64,000 bases of DNA from Flavobacteriaceae bacterium (GCA_018401115.1 JAGYKX010000005.1:1136001-1200000), one strand, 5' to 3'; positions 8,553 through 18,494 are shown, counted from the first letter of the stretch. Notes: generated by a model not told the origin, from the letters alone. A program made the numbers and translations.

Positions 8553-11237
8553 CTAACCCAATGCTGCTAGTTTTTCTTCTAGTACTTTGATTCGAGATTG
8601 AGCGTCTGTTTCCTTTTTCTTTTCAATAGCCACCACCTGTTCTGGGGCGCTGTTTACGAAGCGTTCATTGCTAAGTTTTTTCTCTACACCCTTCAAAAAT
8701 CCTCGTGTGTAATCTAACTCTTTAATCAATTCGGCTTTTTCAGCTACTAGGTCAATACTACCTTCCGGCAATGGGATATAAAACTCATCGGATTGAATGA
8801 TGAAGCTCAAGGTCTTTTCCACCTTTTCCTCTACAAAACTAATATTGTCTATATTGGAAAGTTTTTTTATAATTTGTTCAAAACGCTTGTATTTATTACG
8901 GTCTTTTGCCTTGATGTACAAGTGTAGTGCTTCTTTAGGAGACAGCCCCTTAGCAGCTCTCAGGTTTCTGATTTGAGAGACCAACTCAAAAATGTCCTCG
9001 GCTTGTTGACTCAACTCCGTGTCACTTCCCCCAATAATGGGCCAAGTAGAAACAATGATGTCTTGGTTTTCTCCTCTATCTCTCAAGTTACTCCATATTT
9101 CTTCTGAAATGAAGGGCATGAATGGGTGTAAAATTTTCATGAGTTTTTCATAAAGGTTCAAGGTAACCTCGTAAGTGGCTTTATCTATTCCTTCACCATA
9201 AGCCGGTTTAATCATTTCTAAATACCAGGAACAGAATTCATTCCAAATGAGCTTATAGGTAACCATCAATGCATCTGAGATTCTAAACTTGCTAAAATGG
9301 TCTTCGATCAGTGTTAATGACTCATTAAACCGAGAATCGAACCACTGCACGGCTAAGGTATTTTCGGGCGGAGTCGGGGCATCTGTTAACTCCCAACCTT
9401 TGATCAACCGAAAGGCGTTCCAAATTTTATTGGCAAAATTTCTTCCCTGTTCAACAAGTTTTTCGTCATACAACAAGTCGTTGCCTGCCGGTGAAGAAAA
9501 TAGCATGCCTGTTCTTACAGCATCTGCTCCCAATGTTTTGATAAGGTCTAAGGGGTCTGGTGAGTTACCAAGTGATTTAGACATTTTTCTGCGCTCTTTA
9601 TCGCGTACAATACCGGTGAGGTACACATGACGAAAGGGTTTTTCATCCATGTATTCATAGCCGGCTATTACCATGCGAGCTACCCAAAAGAAAAGTATTT
9701 CGGGCGCTGTAACCAAAACAGACGTAGGGTAAAAATAATCTAACTCAGGATTCTTCTCTTTGATGATTTTGCCCTTTTCTTTGTCGAAGCACTCATCTTT
9801 AAAACCATCAAAAACAGCCATGGGGAAAATCCATGAGGAGGCCCAAGTATCTAGCACATCCTCGTCTTGCTTCAAATCTTGAGCTGTGAGCTGCATATTG
9901 CCCGATTTTTTTATTGCTAAAACCAAGGCATCTTCCTCATTTTCCGCCACCACAAAATCATTTTCTCCTGCCCCATAAAAATAAGCAGGGATGCGATGTC
10001 CCCACCACAACTGTCGTGAAATGCACCAATCCCTTACATTTTCCATCCAGTGATTGTAGGTATTTTTGAATTTGGCCGGTACCAATTCAATTTCATCGTC
10101 CATCACTACCCGATGTGCAGTTTTGGAAATTTCTTTCATATTGATGAACCACTGTAAAGATAGTTTCGGCTCAATTACGGTATTGGTTCGTTCAGAACGA
10201 CCAATTTTGGTTTTAAACTCTTCGGTACCCACTAAGTGTCCGGCAGCTTTTAAGTCTTTAACCACTTGTTTTTTAGCCGCAAAACGATCCATCCCCACGT
10301 ATTCAGACATTTCGCATAGCTCATTTAGGGTACCATCTGCATTGATGGTGTCAATGATTTCTAACTGGTGCCTTTGACCAATCTCATAATCGTTGGGGTC
10401 GTGAGCAGGTGTGACTTTTAGGCAACCTGTGCCAAATTCAATATCTACATAATCGTCACCAAAAATAGGTATTTCACGATGTATGAAAGGCACAAGTGCT
10501 TTTTGACCGATTAAGTGTTTGAACCTTTCGTCCTTCGGGTTGACAGCAATGCCACTGTCGCCAAAAATGGTTTCGGGCCTTTGCGTAGCAATAATTACTT
10601 TTTCTTTGCTGTCTTTGATGTTGTATTGAATATGATAAAGGAGTGAAGTTTCCTCTTTGTCTGCGTAAATAACCTCTTCGTTAGAAACGGTGGTTTGTGC
10701 TTCCACATCCCAATTTACCATACGCTTACCTCGGTAGATGTATCCTTTTTTGTGTAAATCTACGAAAACGCGTATTACACCTTGGTAGTAAGCATCGTCC
10801 ATTGTGAAGGCTGTGCGTTCCCAGTCACAAGAGGCACCTAACTTCTTAAGTTGCTCTAAAATGATGCCTCCATACTTTTCTTTCCATTCCCAAGCATGTG
10901 TCATAAAGTCATCACGGCTTAAGCTCGACTTTTTAATGCCTTTTTCGCGCAGCATACGTACCACTTTGGCTTCCGTTGCAATGGAAGCATGATCAGTGCC
11001 TGGCACCCACAATGCTTCTTTTCCTTCCATTCTTGCCTTTCTAATCAATACATCTTGCAAGGTATTATTTAGCATATGGCCCATGTGTAATACGCCTGTC
11101 ACGTTAGGGGGGGGGATCACCACAGTAAAGGGTTCTTTCTTTGGGTTGACCTTGGCCTTAAAATAACCTTTGTCCATCCAATGTTGGTACCATTTTTCTT
11201 CAACCGCTTGCGGATCATATTTGGTAGAAAGAGACAT
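8553..11237 (-). CDS. valS: Valyl-tRNA synthetase
   Basis: 894 residues, a class I aminoacyl-tRNA synthetase charging tRNA-Val. The ATG at 11237 starts MSLSTKYDPQAVEEKWY; an in-frame extension to 11279 adds only non-conserved residues and crosses the predicted promoter. Visible features are PPPNVTGVLHMGH (HIGH motif, residues 51-54), an editing domain with RPETIFGDSGIAV, RKMSKSLGNSPDP (KMSKS loop), the anticodon-binding domain and a C-terminal coiled-coil tail (LIKELDYTRGFLKGVEKKL). The three prolines at 42-44 are encoded by a run of nine C. It stands alone with its own promoter. Confidence 0.97.
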   Translation of the reverse strand: MSLSTKYDPQAVEEKWYQHWMDKGYFKAKVNPKKEPFTVVIPPPNVTGVLHMGHMLNNTLQDVLIRKARMEGKEALWVPGTDHASIATEAKVVRMLREKGIKKSSLSRDDFMTHAWEWKEKYGGIILEQLKKLGASCDWERTAFTMDDAYYQGVIRVFVDLHKKGYIYRGKRMVNWDVEAQTTVSNEEVIYADKEETSLLYHIQYNIKDSKEKVIIATQRPETIFGDSGIAVNPKDERFKHLIGQKALVPFIHREIPIFGDDYVDIEFGTGCLKVTPAHDPNDYEIGQRHQLEIIDTINADGTLNELCEMSEYVGMDRFAAKKQVVKDLKAAGHLVGTEEFKTKIGRSERTNTVIEPKLSLQWFINMKEISKTAHRVVMDDEIELVPAKFKNTYNHWMENVRDWCISRQLWWGHRIPAYFYGAGENDFVVAENEEDALVLAIKKSGNMQLTAQDLKQDEDVLDTWASSWIFPMAVFDGFKDECFDKEKGKIIKEKNPELDYFYPTSVLVTAPEILFFWVARMVIAGYEYMDEKPFRHVYLTGIVRDKERRKMSKSLGNSPDPLDLIKTLGADAVRTGMLFSSPAGNDLLYDEKLVEQGRNFANKIWNAFRLIKGWELTDAPTPPENTLAVQWFDSRFNESLTLIEDHFSKFRISDALMVTYKLIWNEFCSWYLEMIKPAYGEGIDKATYEVTLNLYEKLMKILHPFMPFISEEIWSNLRDRGENQDIIVSTWPIIGGSDTELSQQAEDIFELVSQIRNLRAAKGLSPKEALHLYIKAKDRNKYKRFEQIIKKLSNIDNISFVEEKVEKTLSFIIQSDEFYIPLPEGSIDLVAEKAELIKELDYTRGFLKGVEKKLSNERFVNSAPEQVVAIEKKKETDAQSRIKVLEEKLAALG

Positions 11238-11265
11238 GTATTGATTTTGATTTAGAATGAAAGGG

Positions 11266-11273
11266 CAAAAATA
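11266..11273 (-). promoter_or_regulatory. Predicted -7 box of valS
   Basis: Minus strand TATTTTTG, an exact TAnnTTTG match, with TTTC about 20 bases further upstream as a weak -33. The predicted start near 11259 gives a 22-base leader to the ATG at 11237. Confidence 0.5.
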
Positions 11274-11450
11274 GAACAATTGCAGCTAAGCTTGAAAGCC
11301 TAGAGGCATAAAAAGCATGAGGCTATTGGTTTTCCTCCCTTTTTACAAGCGTATCTTAGGTATGGAATGCTTTTTTTGAAATACCTTTTGCCAAGTCATT
11401 TCACATGTTCATTCCATGAAAGTGAACTCTTTCTTAGTAGAAAAAGCAGT

Positions 11451-12758
11451 TTATTGATTTTTTTTCAAAGATTTTAAAATAGATGGGTAATCTGCTAAAA
11501 ACTGCGTAATGGTTTGGTATATGTAGTTTAAATCATTGTTGCTAATTACATAAGGTGGTATAATGTAAATGACATTACCTAAGGGCCGAAGCAAAACACC
11601 TTTCTCAATAAAGTAAGGATAAAGATGATGTCGTGCCTCATTAAAATAACTGGTATCCTTATCTGTATTCAATTCAAAAGCCATGATGGTACCCATAATC
11701 CTAGCATTTCGAATCAACGCATGGTGTTCAATGTGTTTTAAAAATGCTCGATGTTGGGTTTCAATACGTTGTCTATTTTCTTCACATGTTTCAGTTAGCA
11801 ACAAATCGAGTGATGCATTGGCTAAAGCGCAAGTCATGGGGTTTCCGGTAAAAGAATGACCATGGAAGAAGGTCTTCATTAAGTCGTTACTTTGATAAGC
11901 TGATTGAATATTTGCTGTACAGCTTGTTACGCCCATGGGTAGGGCGCCTCCGGTGAGGCCTTTTGAAAGGCACATAATATCCGGTTTGTGTTCCAGTTGG
12001 TCTGCCGCAAAGAGCGTCCCCAATCTGCCAAAACCTGTCATTACCTCGTCGGCAATGCATATTACTTCTTTTTGCTGTGCATAGGCAATCATTTTATCTA
12101 AGAATTTAGCATCGTAAACGCGCATGCCGGAAGCTCCTTGAACAATAGGTTCAAAAATAAAAGTTGCCACATCATCCTGATCAATGTAATTTTTAAATTG
12201 TTGCCATACTTTATCTTCTTGACAAGAGTGGGGGAATTCGATGAAGGCTACATCGAAAAGAAAAGTATCGAAGGGAGCTGTAAAGGGGCCGCGATCCCCA
12301 ACAGACATGGCACCAAAAGTGTCTCCATGATAGGCCCCTTCTATGGCAATGATTTTATTTTTTTTGATCCCTTGGTTATGGAAATACTGAAAAGCCATTT
12401 TTATACCAACTTCAGTTGCTGTACTACCGTTGTCGGAGAAAAAGATTTTACTTTGTGTTGAAGGAAGAATGTTCAAGAGGCGCTCAGCTAGCTCAATAGC
12501 CGGTTGATGGGTGAATCCGGCAAAGATCACATGCTCTAGTTTTTGTGCTTGGTAGGCCAAAGCCTTCGCCAAATAGGGATGGCTATGACCGTGGATGTTT
12601 ACCCACCAAGAAGAAATGGCATCTATGATTTTTCTCTCATCAGTGGTATGAAGATAGACTCCCTGAGCTTTTTCAATCATCAATGGCGAATCGAGTCCTT
12701 CTAATGGTGTGAAGGGGTGCCATATGGCTTCGCTATCTCTTTTAATCCAATCCGTCAT
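11451..12758 (-). CDS. bioA: Adenosylmethionine-8-amino-7-oxononanoate aminotransferase
   Basis: 435 residues, a class III PLP-dependent aminotransferase making 7,8-diaminopelargonate (DAPA) for biotin. Markers are WHPFTPLE at the start, SSWWVNIHGHSHP, FFSDNGSTATEVGIKMA, YHGDTFGAMSVGDRG, IADEVMTGFGR (Asp237 contacts PLP) and LSKGLTGGALPMG with the PLP lysine at 266. Its start overlaps the end of bioD by 17 bp, so the two are translationally linked and catalyse consecutive steps. No bioB, bioF or bioH is in the window. Confidence 0.95.
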   Translation of the reverse strand: MTDWIKRDSEAIWHPFTPLEGLDSPLMIEKAQGVYLHTTDERKIIDAISSWWVNIHGHSHPYLAKALAYQAQKLEHVIFAGFTHQPAIELAERLLNILPSTQSKIFFSDNGSTATEVGIKMAFQYFHNQGIKKNKIIAIEGAYHGDTFGAMSVGDRGPFTAPFDTFLFDVAFIEFPHSCQEDKVWQQFKNYIDQDDVATFIFEPIVQGASGMRVYDAKFLDKMIAYAQQKEVICIADEVMTGFGRLGTLFAADQLEHKPDIMCLSKGLTGGALPMGVTSCTANIQSAYQSNDLMKTFFHGHSFTGNPMTCALANASLDLLLTETCEENRQRIETQHRAFLKHIEHHALIRNARIMGTIMAFELNTDKDTSYFNEARHHLYPYFIEKGVLLRPLGNVIYIIPPYVISNNDLNYIYQTITQFLADYPSILKSLKKNQ

Positions 12759-13362
12759 ACCAGTTTAGCATTAATTCATCTGCCCAATATTGAATGATTT
12801 CTTTGTTGATTTTAGACAAATGCGGTATTCGTAGCAGTACGCGGTAGCCCGATACCTGTTCAATGATTTGTTCGCTTTCCTCATTTGCTTCTCCGTTGAA
12901 AATGATTCCCTTTACTGGGATGTTATGCTGCTTTAAATAATGTACAGTGAGGAGGGTGTGATTGATGCTACCCAAATAAAGATTGCTAACCAGTATAAGC
13001 GGACTTTCTAATTTTTGAGCCATGTCAATGACGAAATTTTCAGAATTGAGTGGTACCAAAATACCGCCAGCGCCTTCTATTATTATTTCATTATCGGTTA
13101 ATGGTAAAACAAAATCATCGAGGTCTATGTGTAGGTGCTCGTATTTAGCAGCTGCATGCGGTGAGGCAGGTAATTTTAACCGATGCGTTTCCGGATGAAA
13201 TTGTGTTATGGTATTGCTTACGAGACTTTGCACCGTTTCGGTATCACCGGGTGTTCCTGCCTGAACTGGTTTCCAGTAGTCTGCTTTTAAAGCTTCTGTA
13301 AGAATGGCTGCAACAAGTGTTTTCCCACTATCTGTCCCTATGGCTGTTACAAAGTAATTCAT
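12742..13362 (-). CDS. bioD: Dethiobiotin synthetase
   Basis: 206 residues. An ATP-dependent carboxylase that closes the ureido ring of dethiobiotin from DAPA, the product of BioA. The P-loop is AIGTDSGKT (residues about 7-15), a shortened form common in Bacteroidota. DYWKPVQAGTPGDTE follows, with the catalytic Lys, then IIEGAGGILVPLN and VSNLYLGSINHTLLT. It lies 15 bases after the histidine kinase gene on the same strand and overlaps bioA. Confidence 0.93.
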   Translation of the reverse strand: MNYFVTAIGTDSGKTLVAAILTEALKADYWKPVQAGTPGDTETVQSLVSNTITQFHPETHRLKLPASPHAAAKYEHLHIDLDDFVLPLTDNEIIIEGAGGILVPLNSENFVIDMAQKLESPLILVSNLYLGSINHTLLTVHYLKQHNIPVKGIIFNGEANEESEQIIEQVSGYRVLLRIPHLSKINKEIIQYWADELMLNWYDGLD

Positions 13363-13377
13363 GCGTCTATATTGTCT

Positions 13378-15402
13378 TTATTTGATGAGAGAATGGGCTT
13401 TTAAAAGTCTCTCTTTCAAGTCCTTAAAGTAGATGGGTTTTATGATATAATCGTTCATGCCAACTTCATGTGCTTTAGACACATCTTCTTTGAACGCATT
13501 GGCTGAAATCCCAATGATATAGGGCTTAGCTTTATCTTCCAGTTTTTGAATCTCTTGTACAACCTGAAAACCATCCATTTTCGGCATCGAGATGTCAAGC
13601 AAGATGGTTTCATATGTGTTTTTCGAAACCATTTGTAAAGCTTCAATCCCATCCTTGGCAATATCTGCCACATAGCCCAATCGTTCCAAATAGATGACGA
13701 TTAACTTTCTATTGATGTCATTGTCTTCTACCAATAACAATTTCATAGGATGCTCACCAGCAATGTAGTCGGTTTCCATACCGGTGTTTTCTTGGTTATC
13801 TGTGTTGTTCATTGATGATGCTACACGTACTTTTATTGTAAATTCGAAACTAGAACCTTTGTTGACTTCACTTTGAACAGAGACATCTCCTTCCATAAGC
13901 TGCACCAATTTTTTCACAATGGCGAGTCCTAAACCACTGCCCGAAAATTGTCGATCGTAAGAATTATCTACCTGGGTAAATTCTTCAAACAATTGGTGTT
14001 GCTTCTCCTTTGGGATGCCTATTCCGGTGTCTTGCACTTTGAAATTTAGCCAGAGGTATTCGTTTAATTTTTTTAAGCAGCTTACTTCTATGGATATCGA
14101 TCCAGATTCAGTGAATTTTATGGCATTGTAAAGTAGGTTGGAGATAATTTGTCTCAACCTTGCTTCATCTGTACGAATGAACTGAGGCACATCATCATTG
14201 TAATTGCTACTTAAGAGAATACCTTTTTTGCGTGCTTCAAACTTAATGAGGCTTAACGATTCCTCTACGAGTTTGTTGAGATAAAAGAGAGATTCTTTAA
14301 AATCCAAACTCCCGGACTCTATTCGAGAATAGTCTAAAACATCGTTTATGGTACGGAGCAGACTGTCGCTACTGGCTTTTAGTATCTCTAAGGTTTCGTA
14401 TTGCTTTTCGTCTATGCTGGAATTCATTAAGATATTTGTGGTGCCGACAACGCCATTAAGTGGAGTACGTATTTCATGACTCATGGTGGCGAAGAATGCT
14501 TTTTTTGCCTTTTGGGTCTCTTCGGCGATTCTTTCTGCTTTGATAAGCTCTTCATTGGCTAATTTTTCAGCTGTAATATCACTTGAGGCGACTAACAAAA
14601 AATCTTCACTTAATTTAATGAGTCTTCCTTTATAAATACATCTCTCTTTTCCTTCACCCATTTGGTATTCAATGATTTGTTTTTTCCCAGTTTTAAAAGA
14701 TAACTCCATATGCTTTTCAAGAAAATTACCTAAGGGTTTGGGTACAACATCAAATACTTTTTCACCTTCAAATTCTTTAGACTTCTGCCATAGCTTGTCT
14801 TCATCTATCGTCTGAAAACTTCGATATCGGTATTCACGGTCAATCATGAATATGGCATCAGGTATCGCCTTTAGTACATGTTTTAGTTGATTACGGCTTT
14901 CTTTTAAGGTTTTTTCAGTTTTGATGGCAAGTGTTACATCTTTGGCAACAACATCAATCCACTTTAACTGCCCCTCAGTACTGTATTCTGGTTTTTCTAA
15001 AAGTTCAAGTAGCAAGCCTTTGCCAAACCTATCGTATATCTCAACCTGAATGGTTGTTTTTGTGCCTTCTTGCTTTACTTCCTTTTGCAAGTGAGTGCGG
15101 AATTTTTCATTTAAAGGGTTTTCAGTAAGTATATCATAAATAGTTACGTGATTTTTACTGATATCATGCCCTGTAACTCTTTGAAAGTTTTGAGATTCTT
15201 GGGTAATCAATCCTTTTAGATCGTAACGGAAGGAGATGTCGCTCGAATGTTCTGATAATAGTCTTAAGGTACAAGATAGGTTTTCAATTTCATTTTTGAG
15301 CTCATGGGTCTTACTTAATAAATGCTTTAGACGTTTGATCAGCCACAAGCATAAAAGAACTAGAATTAGACAAACAGCGATAAAAAAAAAGGGTGAGCTC
15401 AT
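13378..15402 (-). CDS. Hybrid sensor histidine kinase (TM, two PAS-like domains, HisKA, HATPase, REC)
   Basis: 674 residues. One N-terminal membrane helix (about 5-22) is followed by two PAS-like domains (about 45-160 and 172-280). Then come a HisKA domain with phospho-acceptor His309 (ATMSHEIRTPLNG) and a HATPase domain with N box NLLYNAIKFT (Asn426), DTGIGIP and GSGLGLAIV. The receiver domain (about 554-670) has EDND, phospho-acceptor Asp603 in LLDISMPKMDG and Lys655. Having only one helix and PAS sensors, it probably senses a cytoplasmic or membrane-proximal signal. It has no DNA-binding output domain. It sits in a dense minus-strand run between a 78-residue protein and bioD, with 12- and 15-base gaps, although no link to biotin is known. 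Confidence 0.92.
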   Translation of the reverse strand: MSSPFFFIAVCLILVLLCLWLIKRLKHLLSKTHELKNEIENLSCTLRLLSEHSSDISFRYDLKGLITQESQNFQRVTGHDISKNHVTIYDILTENPLNEKFRTHLQKEVKQEGTKTTIQVEIYDRFGKGLLLELLEKPEYSTEGQLKWIDVVAKDVTLAIKTEKTLKESRNQLKHVLKAIPDAIFMIDREYRYRSFQTIDEDKLWQKSKEFEGEKVFDVVPKPLGNFLEKHMELSFKTGKKQIIEYQMGEGKERCIYKGRLIKLSEDFLLVASSDITAEKLANEELIKAERIAEETQKAKKAFFATMSHEIRTPLNGVVGTTNILMNSSIDEKQYETLEILKASSDSLLRTINDVLDYSRIESGSLDFKESLFYLNKLVEESLSLIKFEARKKGILLSSNYNDDVPQFIRTDEARLRQIISNLLYNAIKFTESGSISIEVSCLKKLNEYLWLNFKVQDTGIGIPKEKQHQLFEEFTQVDNSYDRQFSGSGLGLAIVKKLVQLMEGDVSVQSEVNKGSSFEFTIKVRVASSMNNTDNQENTGMETDYIAGEHPMKLLLVEDNDINRKLIVIYLERLGYVADIAKDGIEALQMVSKNTYETILLDISMPKMDGFQVVQEIQKLEDKAKPYIIGISANAFKEDVSKAHEVGMNDYIIKPIYFKDLKERLLKAHSLIK

Positions 15403-15414
15403 GTATTTAGTGCA

Positions 15415-15651
15415 TTAAAATGAAGAAAGCATCTCACGTAAGGTTAAACCCATATCATCGAACCGAATTTTAGCTTTTTCGTAGAAAGTTGTGCTCAATA
15501 TTTTTTCCAATTCTTCTTCTAATACATCGATTTCACTCACCTTAAAGGTTTGTTCAAATGGGCCGTGCTCAAGCTTGATAAGGTATTTTCCATTCCATGA
15601 AAATATGGTGGTCTTCAAAGGCTTGTCCGTGTACTCCTTTAAGATGCGCAT
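15415..15651 (-). CDS. Conserved-looking small hypothetical protein (78 aa)
   Basis: 78 residues, soluble, with no signal peptide or cysteine. It has an N-terminal beta-rich half (TTIFSWNGKYLIKLEHGPFEQTFKV) and an acidic helical half (LEEELEKILSTTFYEKA). I do not recognise a named family, but the composition and tight packing (12 bases before the kinase, 9 bases after OsmC) support a real gene. It may function with one of those neighbours; this is inference from position only. Confidence 0.65.
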   Translation of the reverse strand: MRILKEYTDKPLKTTIFSWNGKYLIKLEHGPFEQTFKVSEIDVLEEELEKILSTTFYEKAKIRFDDMGLTLREMLSSF

Positions 15652-15660
15652 ATTTGTAAG

Positions 15661-16068
15661 TTAATGGGTGTTTTTAATTTCAAAGGTGTGACTTATCTCA
15701 GCGCTTAAAGAGCCAGCGACAGAGCAATAGCTTGTTGCAGCCAAATGGGCCATTTTCTCAAACTCTGTCATTTTAACATCTGGGGAGTCCAACAAAAAAT
15801 GCATTTGAATATGCGTAAATCCTCTAGGGTGTTCTGCTCGCCTATTTCCTTCGGTGATTACCTGTAAGTCGTTGACAGTCTTTTTCCGTTTTTTGAGCAT
15901 TTGCACTAAATCAACACAAGCGCAGGCGGCCAAGGCGGAAAGGAGAAGTTCTGTTGGTGACTGTCCTGTTTTGTCTTCTGCTGGGCGCATGTCAATATTC
16001 ACTTTGTTCATGTTTTCATTTTCAGCTTCATAAACAAAATCGCTGACCAGTCGAGTAGTGGTTTTCAT
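15661..16068 (-). CDS. OsmC family peroxiredoxin-like protein
   Basis: 135 residues, the normal length for an OsmC/Ohr-fold thiol peroxidase. The N-terminal domain leads into SPTELLLSALAACACVDLVQML, with a first redox Cys near residue 50. The second lies in ATSYCSVAGSLS near 118. OsmC proteins reduce organic hydroperoxides in the cytosol. Basic residues KKRKK follow the first Cys helix, as in the YhfA-like subgroup. It is part of the minus-strand gene run from the exporter to bioA. Confidence 0.88.
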   Translation of the reverse strand: MKTTTRLVSDFVYEAENENMNKVNIDMRPAEDKTGQSPTELLLSALAACACVDLVQMLKKRKKTVNDLQVITEGNRRAEHPRGFTHIQMHFLLDSPDVKMTEFEKMAHLAATSYCSVAGSLSAEISHTFEIKNTH

Positions 16069-16117
16069 ACGGTAGATTTTTCTGTTTGTACGAATATAAT
16101 TTAATCTTGCTTAGGAA

Positions 16118-16738
16118 TCAAAACCCTTTGATTCCTGCTTCAATAGGAATGTCTAGTTGATTTGGTTCTGGCACGATCGGGCATTCAAAATTTGCGTTAT
16201 AGGCACAAAACGGATTGTATAATTTATTGAAATCTAATATCCATTCTCTGCTTGCAGGAACTCCATCTATGTGTAAATATCGACCTGCATCATAGGTGGT
16301 GTTGCCGTTAGTTTGATCACTGATTGGGATGAAAACATGTTGGCCGAGTGCGGCCATTCCAAAGCCTTGCACAGGAATGTATGCTTCTATGGTAATGGCT
16401 TTTTCCTTTAAAATAAAATGCAGCTTACCCAGTCTGCGGTATCTTTTTTCGGTGCCTTTGCTGGTAGCTAATAGAAAAACAGGCGATTCGGGTGTGGACT
16501 CAAATCGGGCCGTGACACGGTAGTCTTTATCAATTGGAAAGAAATTATGTCCTTGAAAATTGGTTCGATCCTCAGCCATCAGTGGAGTTCGTACAGGGTC
16601 TTTGAATTCTTCATTTTGGCTTTGCTGCCAAGCTAAAACATTCTCTCGATGTTCATTGGATTGGGCGCAGGATAATAGGGTTGCCCAGGGCAGAAAAAAA
16701 TAAAGCATGACGTAATTCATAAGCAAAATTAAACGCAT
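16118..16738 (-). CDS. DUF1684 domain lipoprotein
   Basis: About 206 residues from the ATG at 16738; a longer in-frame start would overlap the exporter gene. The N-terminus has a hydrophobic stretch ending in LLSCAQ, a lipobox. The rest matches DUF1684: WQQSQNEEFKDP, LTGHNFFPIDKDYRVTARF-like, then FIPISDQTNGNTTYDAGRYLHID and LDFNKLYNPFCAYNANFECPIVP. The biochemical role of the family is not established. The start lies 4 bases after the exporter stop, indicating co-transcription. Confidence 0.8.
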   Translation of the reverse strand: MRLILLMNYVMLYFFLPWATLLSCAQSNEHRENVLAWQQSQNEEFKDPVRTPLMAEDRTNFQGHNFFPIDKDYRVTARFESTPESPVFLLATSKGTEKRYRRLGKLHFILKEKAITIEAYIPVQGFGMAALGQHVFIPISDQTNGNTTYDAGRYLHIDGVPASREWILDFNKLYNPFCAYNANFECPIVPEPNQLDIPIEAGIKGF

Positions 16739-16742
16739 TTTA

Positions 16743-18494
16743 TCAAATGCGCGCTTGGTAAGTATAAAGGTCGTAATATCGGCCCTTTTTTGCAATTAAT
16801 TCGTCATGGGTACCGCGCTCTCGAATTTCACCAGCTTCAACAACCAATATTTGGTCAGCTTTTTTGATGGTACTCAATCGGTGTGCAATGACCAATGTGG
16901 TTCGTCCCTTCATAAGCTCTGCTAAACTTTGCTGAATATAAGATTCACTTTCCGTATCTAAGTTAGATGTGGCTTCATCTAAAATCAAAATGCGAGGATC
17001 GGCTAATAAGGCCCGTGCTATGGCCAACCTTTGGCGTTGACCTCCAGATAGTTTTACGCCACGTTCACCAATTACAGTATCCAATCCCTTCTCAAAACGA
17101 TCTGTAAATTCATTGACATGGGCGGCTTGTACGGCATTCAAGAGTTGCTCTTCACTGGCTTTAGGCCTGGGGAAAAGGATGTTTTCTCGGATGGTGCCTT
17201 CAAATAAAAATTCATCTTGAAGTACCACACCAAGTTGTTGTCGGAAACTGGCCAAGTTGACTTGGCTCATGTCTTTGCCATCGATGGTAATGTTGCCATT
17301 GTGCGCTTGTAAAAATGAAGCTGCCAAACCGGCAATGGTCGATTTACCCGAACCCGACGATCCTACCAAGGCTGTTACAGATCCTGCGGGTGCATCGAAT
17401 GAAATGTTTTTGAGCACATCGTTACCCTCCTCATAAGCAAAATCTACTCCACAGAATTTTATATCACCATGGAGTCGATCAAGTATAAGGGTTCGGTTTT
17501 CATCGGCATCTTCGGGCGTCATACGCATGATTTCTTCTGTCCGATCCAAACCTGCAAAAGCCTCAGTCAACTGACTGCCAATATTGGACATTTGAATGAC
17601 AGGAGCAACAAGGATTCCTAAAAATAGCAAAAAGGAAAATAGGTCTCCGGTGGTCATTTCTCCACGAAGTACGGCATACCCACCAATGCCCATAATACCT
17701 ACTGTAGCCACACCGGCTAGCAAAAAAATGGCAGAGCTATTGACCAAAGCTGTTGTTGTTAGGGTCTTTTTAACATTCTGATACAAATCGTCTACACCAA
17801 GCTGAAAAGTTTTGATTTCTTGTGGTTCAGCCCCAAAGCCTTTGATGACTCGGATACCATTAAGGGTTTCTGTAAGCCTACCTGTAACTTGCGCATTGAT
17901 TTCTCCCCGCTTTCGGAAAGTAGGGCGCAGATAGCCGAAGGCTTTCATGGTGATGACACCGAAAATAAGGATAGGAATGAGCATGTATAAAGTCAACTGC
18001 CAGTTCAGCGTAATTAAAAAATAAACTACACCCAATGAGGTAAGTGAGCCTCCAATCAACTGCACCAAACCGGTGCCTACCAAATTTCTAACGCCTTCTA
18101 CATCGGTCATGATGCGAGATACCAAGGCCCCAGATTTGCTATTATCAAAATAATGAATGGGTAAAGAGAGTATCTTTTTTTGCACCTGTACCCTTAAAAC
18201 AGCAATGAGTTTTTGAGCTTGTACGCTCAATAAGCGGGTCAAAGCAAAAGAACTAGAAGATTGCACAACGATGGCAACAATGCTGGCTAAGATAATGCTT
18301 TGTAGCATGGCTTCGTTGCCTTCAACCAATACGTCATCGATTAAAAATTTTGTGGCACGAGGTATAACTAGAGTAGCTATACTCCTCAATAGAATAAGCA
18401 ATAAGCCAAGCAAAAGCAGTTGTTTCCGTGGTAGTATGATTCTCCTGAAGACTTCGCCAACACTTATGTTTTCAAGTTTTTTCTTTTTAGACAT
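16743..18494 (-). CDS. ABC exporter, MsbA-like fused permease/ATPase
   Basis: About 583 residues. An N-terminal six-helix type I exporter domain is followed by a nucleotide-binding domain. The latter has Walker A GSSGSGKST (about 378), signature LSGGQRQR (about 482), Walker B ILILDEATS (about 502) and the H-loop His (about 538). It acts as a homodimer in the inner membrane. MsbA-type lipid A flipping is plausible for this subfamily, but a drug or peptide substrate cannot be excluded. ATG 18494 (MSKKKKLENIS) is preferred to the in-frame start 21 bases upstream. It follows aroA by 76 bases and precedes the DUF1684 gene by 4. Confidence 0.92.
   Translation of the reverse strand: MSKKKKLENISVGEVFRRIILPRKQLLLLGLLLILLRSIATLVIPRATKFLIDDVLVEGNEAMLQSIILASIVAIVVQSSSSFALTRLLSVQAQKLIAVLRVQVQKKILSLPIHYFDNSKSGALVSRIMTDVEGVRNLVGTGLVQLIGGSLTSLGVVYFLITLNWQLTLYMLIPILIFGVITMKAFGYLRPTFRKRGEINAQVTGRLTETLNGIRVIKGFGAEPQEIKTFQLGVDDLYQNVKKTLTTTALVNSSAIFLLAGVATVGIMGIGGYAVLRGEMTTGDLFSFLLFLGILVAPVIQMSNIGSQLTEAFAGLDRTEEIMRMTPEDADENRTLILDRLHGDIKFCGVDFAYEEGNDVLKNISFDAPAGSVTALVGSSGSGKSTIAGLAASFLQAHNGNITIDGKDMSQVNLASFRQQLGVVLQDEFLFEGTIRENILFPRPKASEEQLLNAVQAAHVNEFTDRFEKGLDTVIGERGVKLSGGQRQRLAIARALLADPRILILDEATSNLDTESESYIQQSLAELMKGRTTLVIAHRLSTIKKADQILVVEAGEIRERGTHDELIAKKGRYYDLYTYQARI

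Noticed and set aside
13378..15402. Histidine kinase as a biotin-specific regulator
   Set aside because: It is only adjacent to bioD-bioA in a packed gene run. No BirA or DNA-binding domain is present, and nothing in its sensor domains points to biotin.
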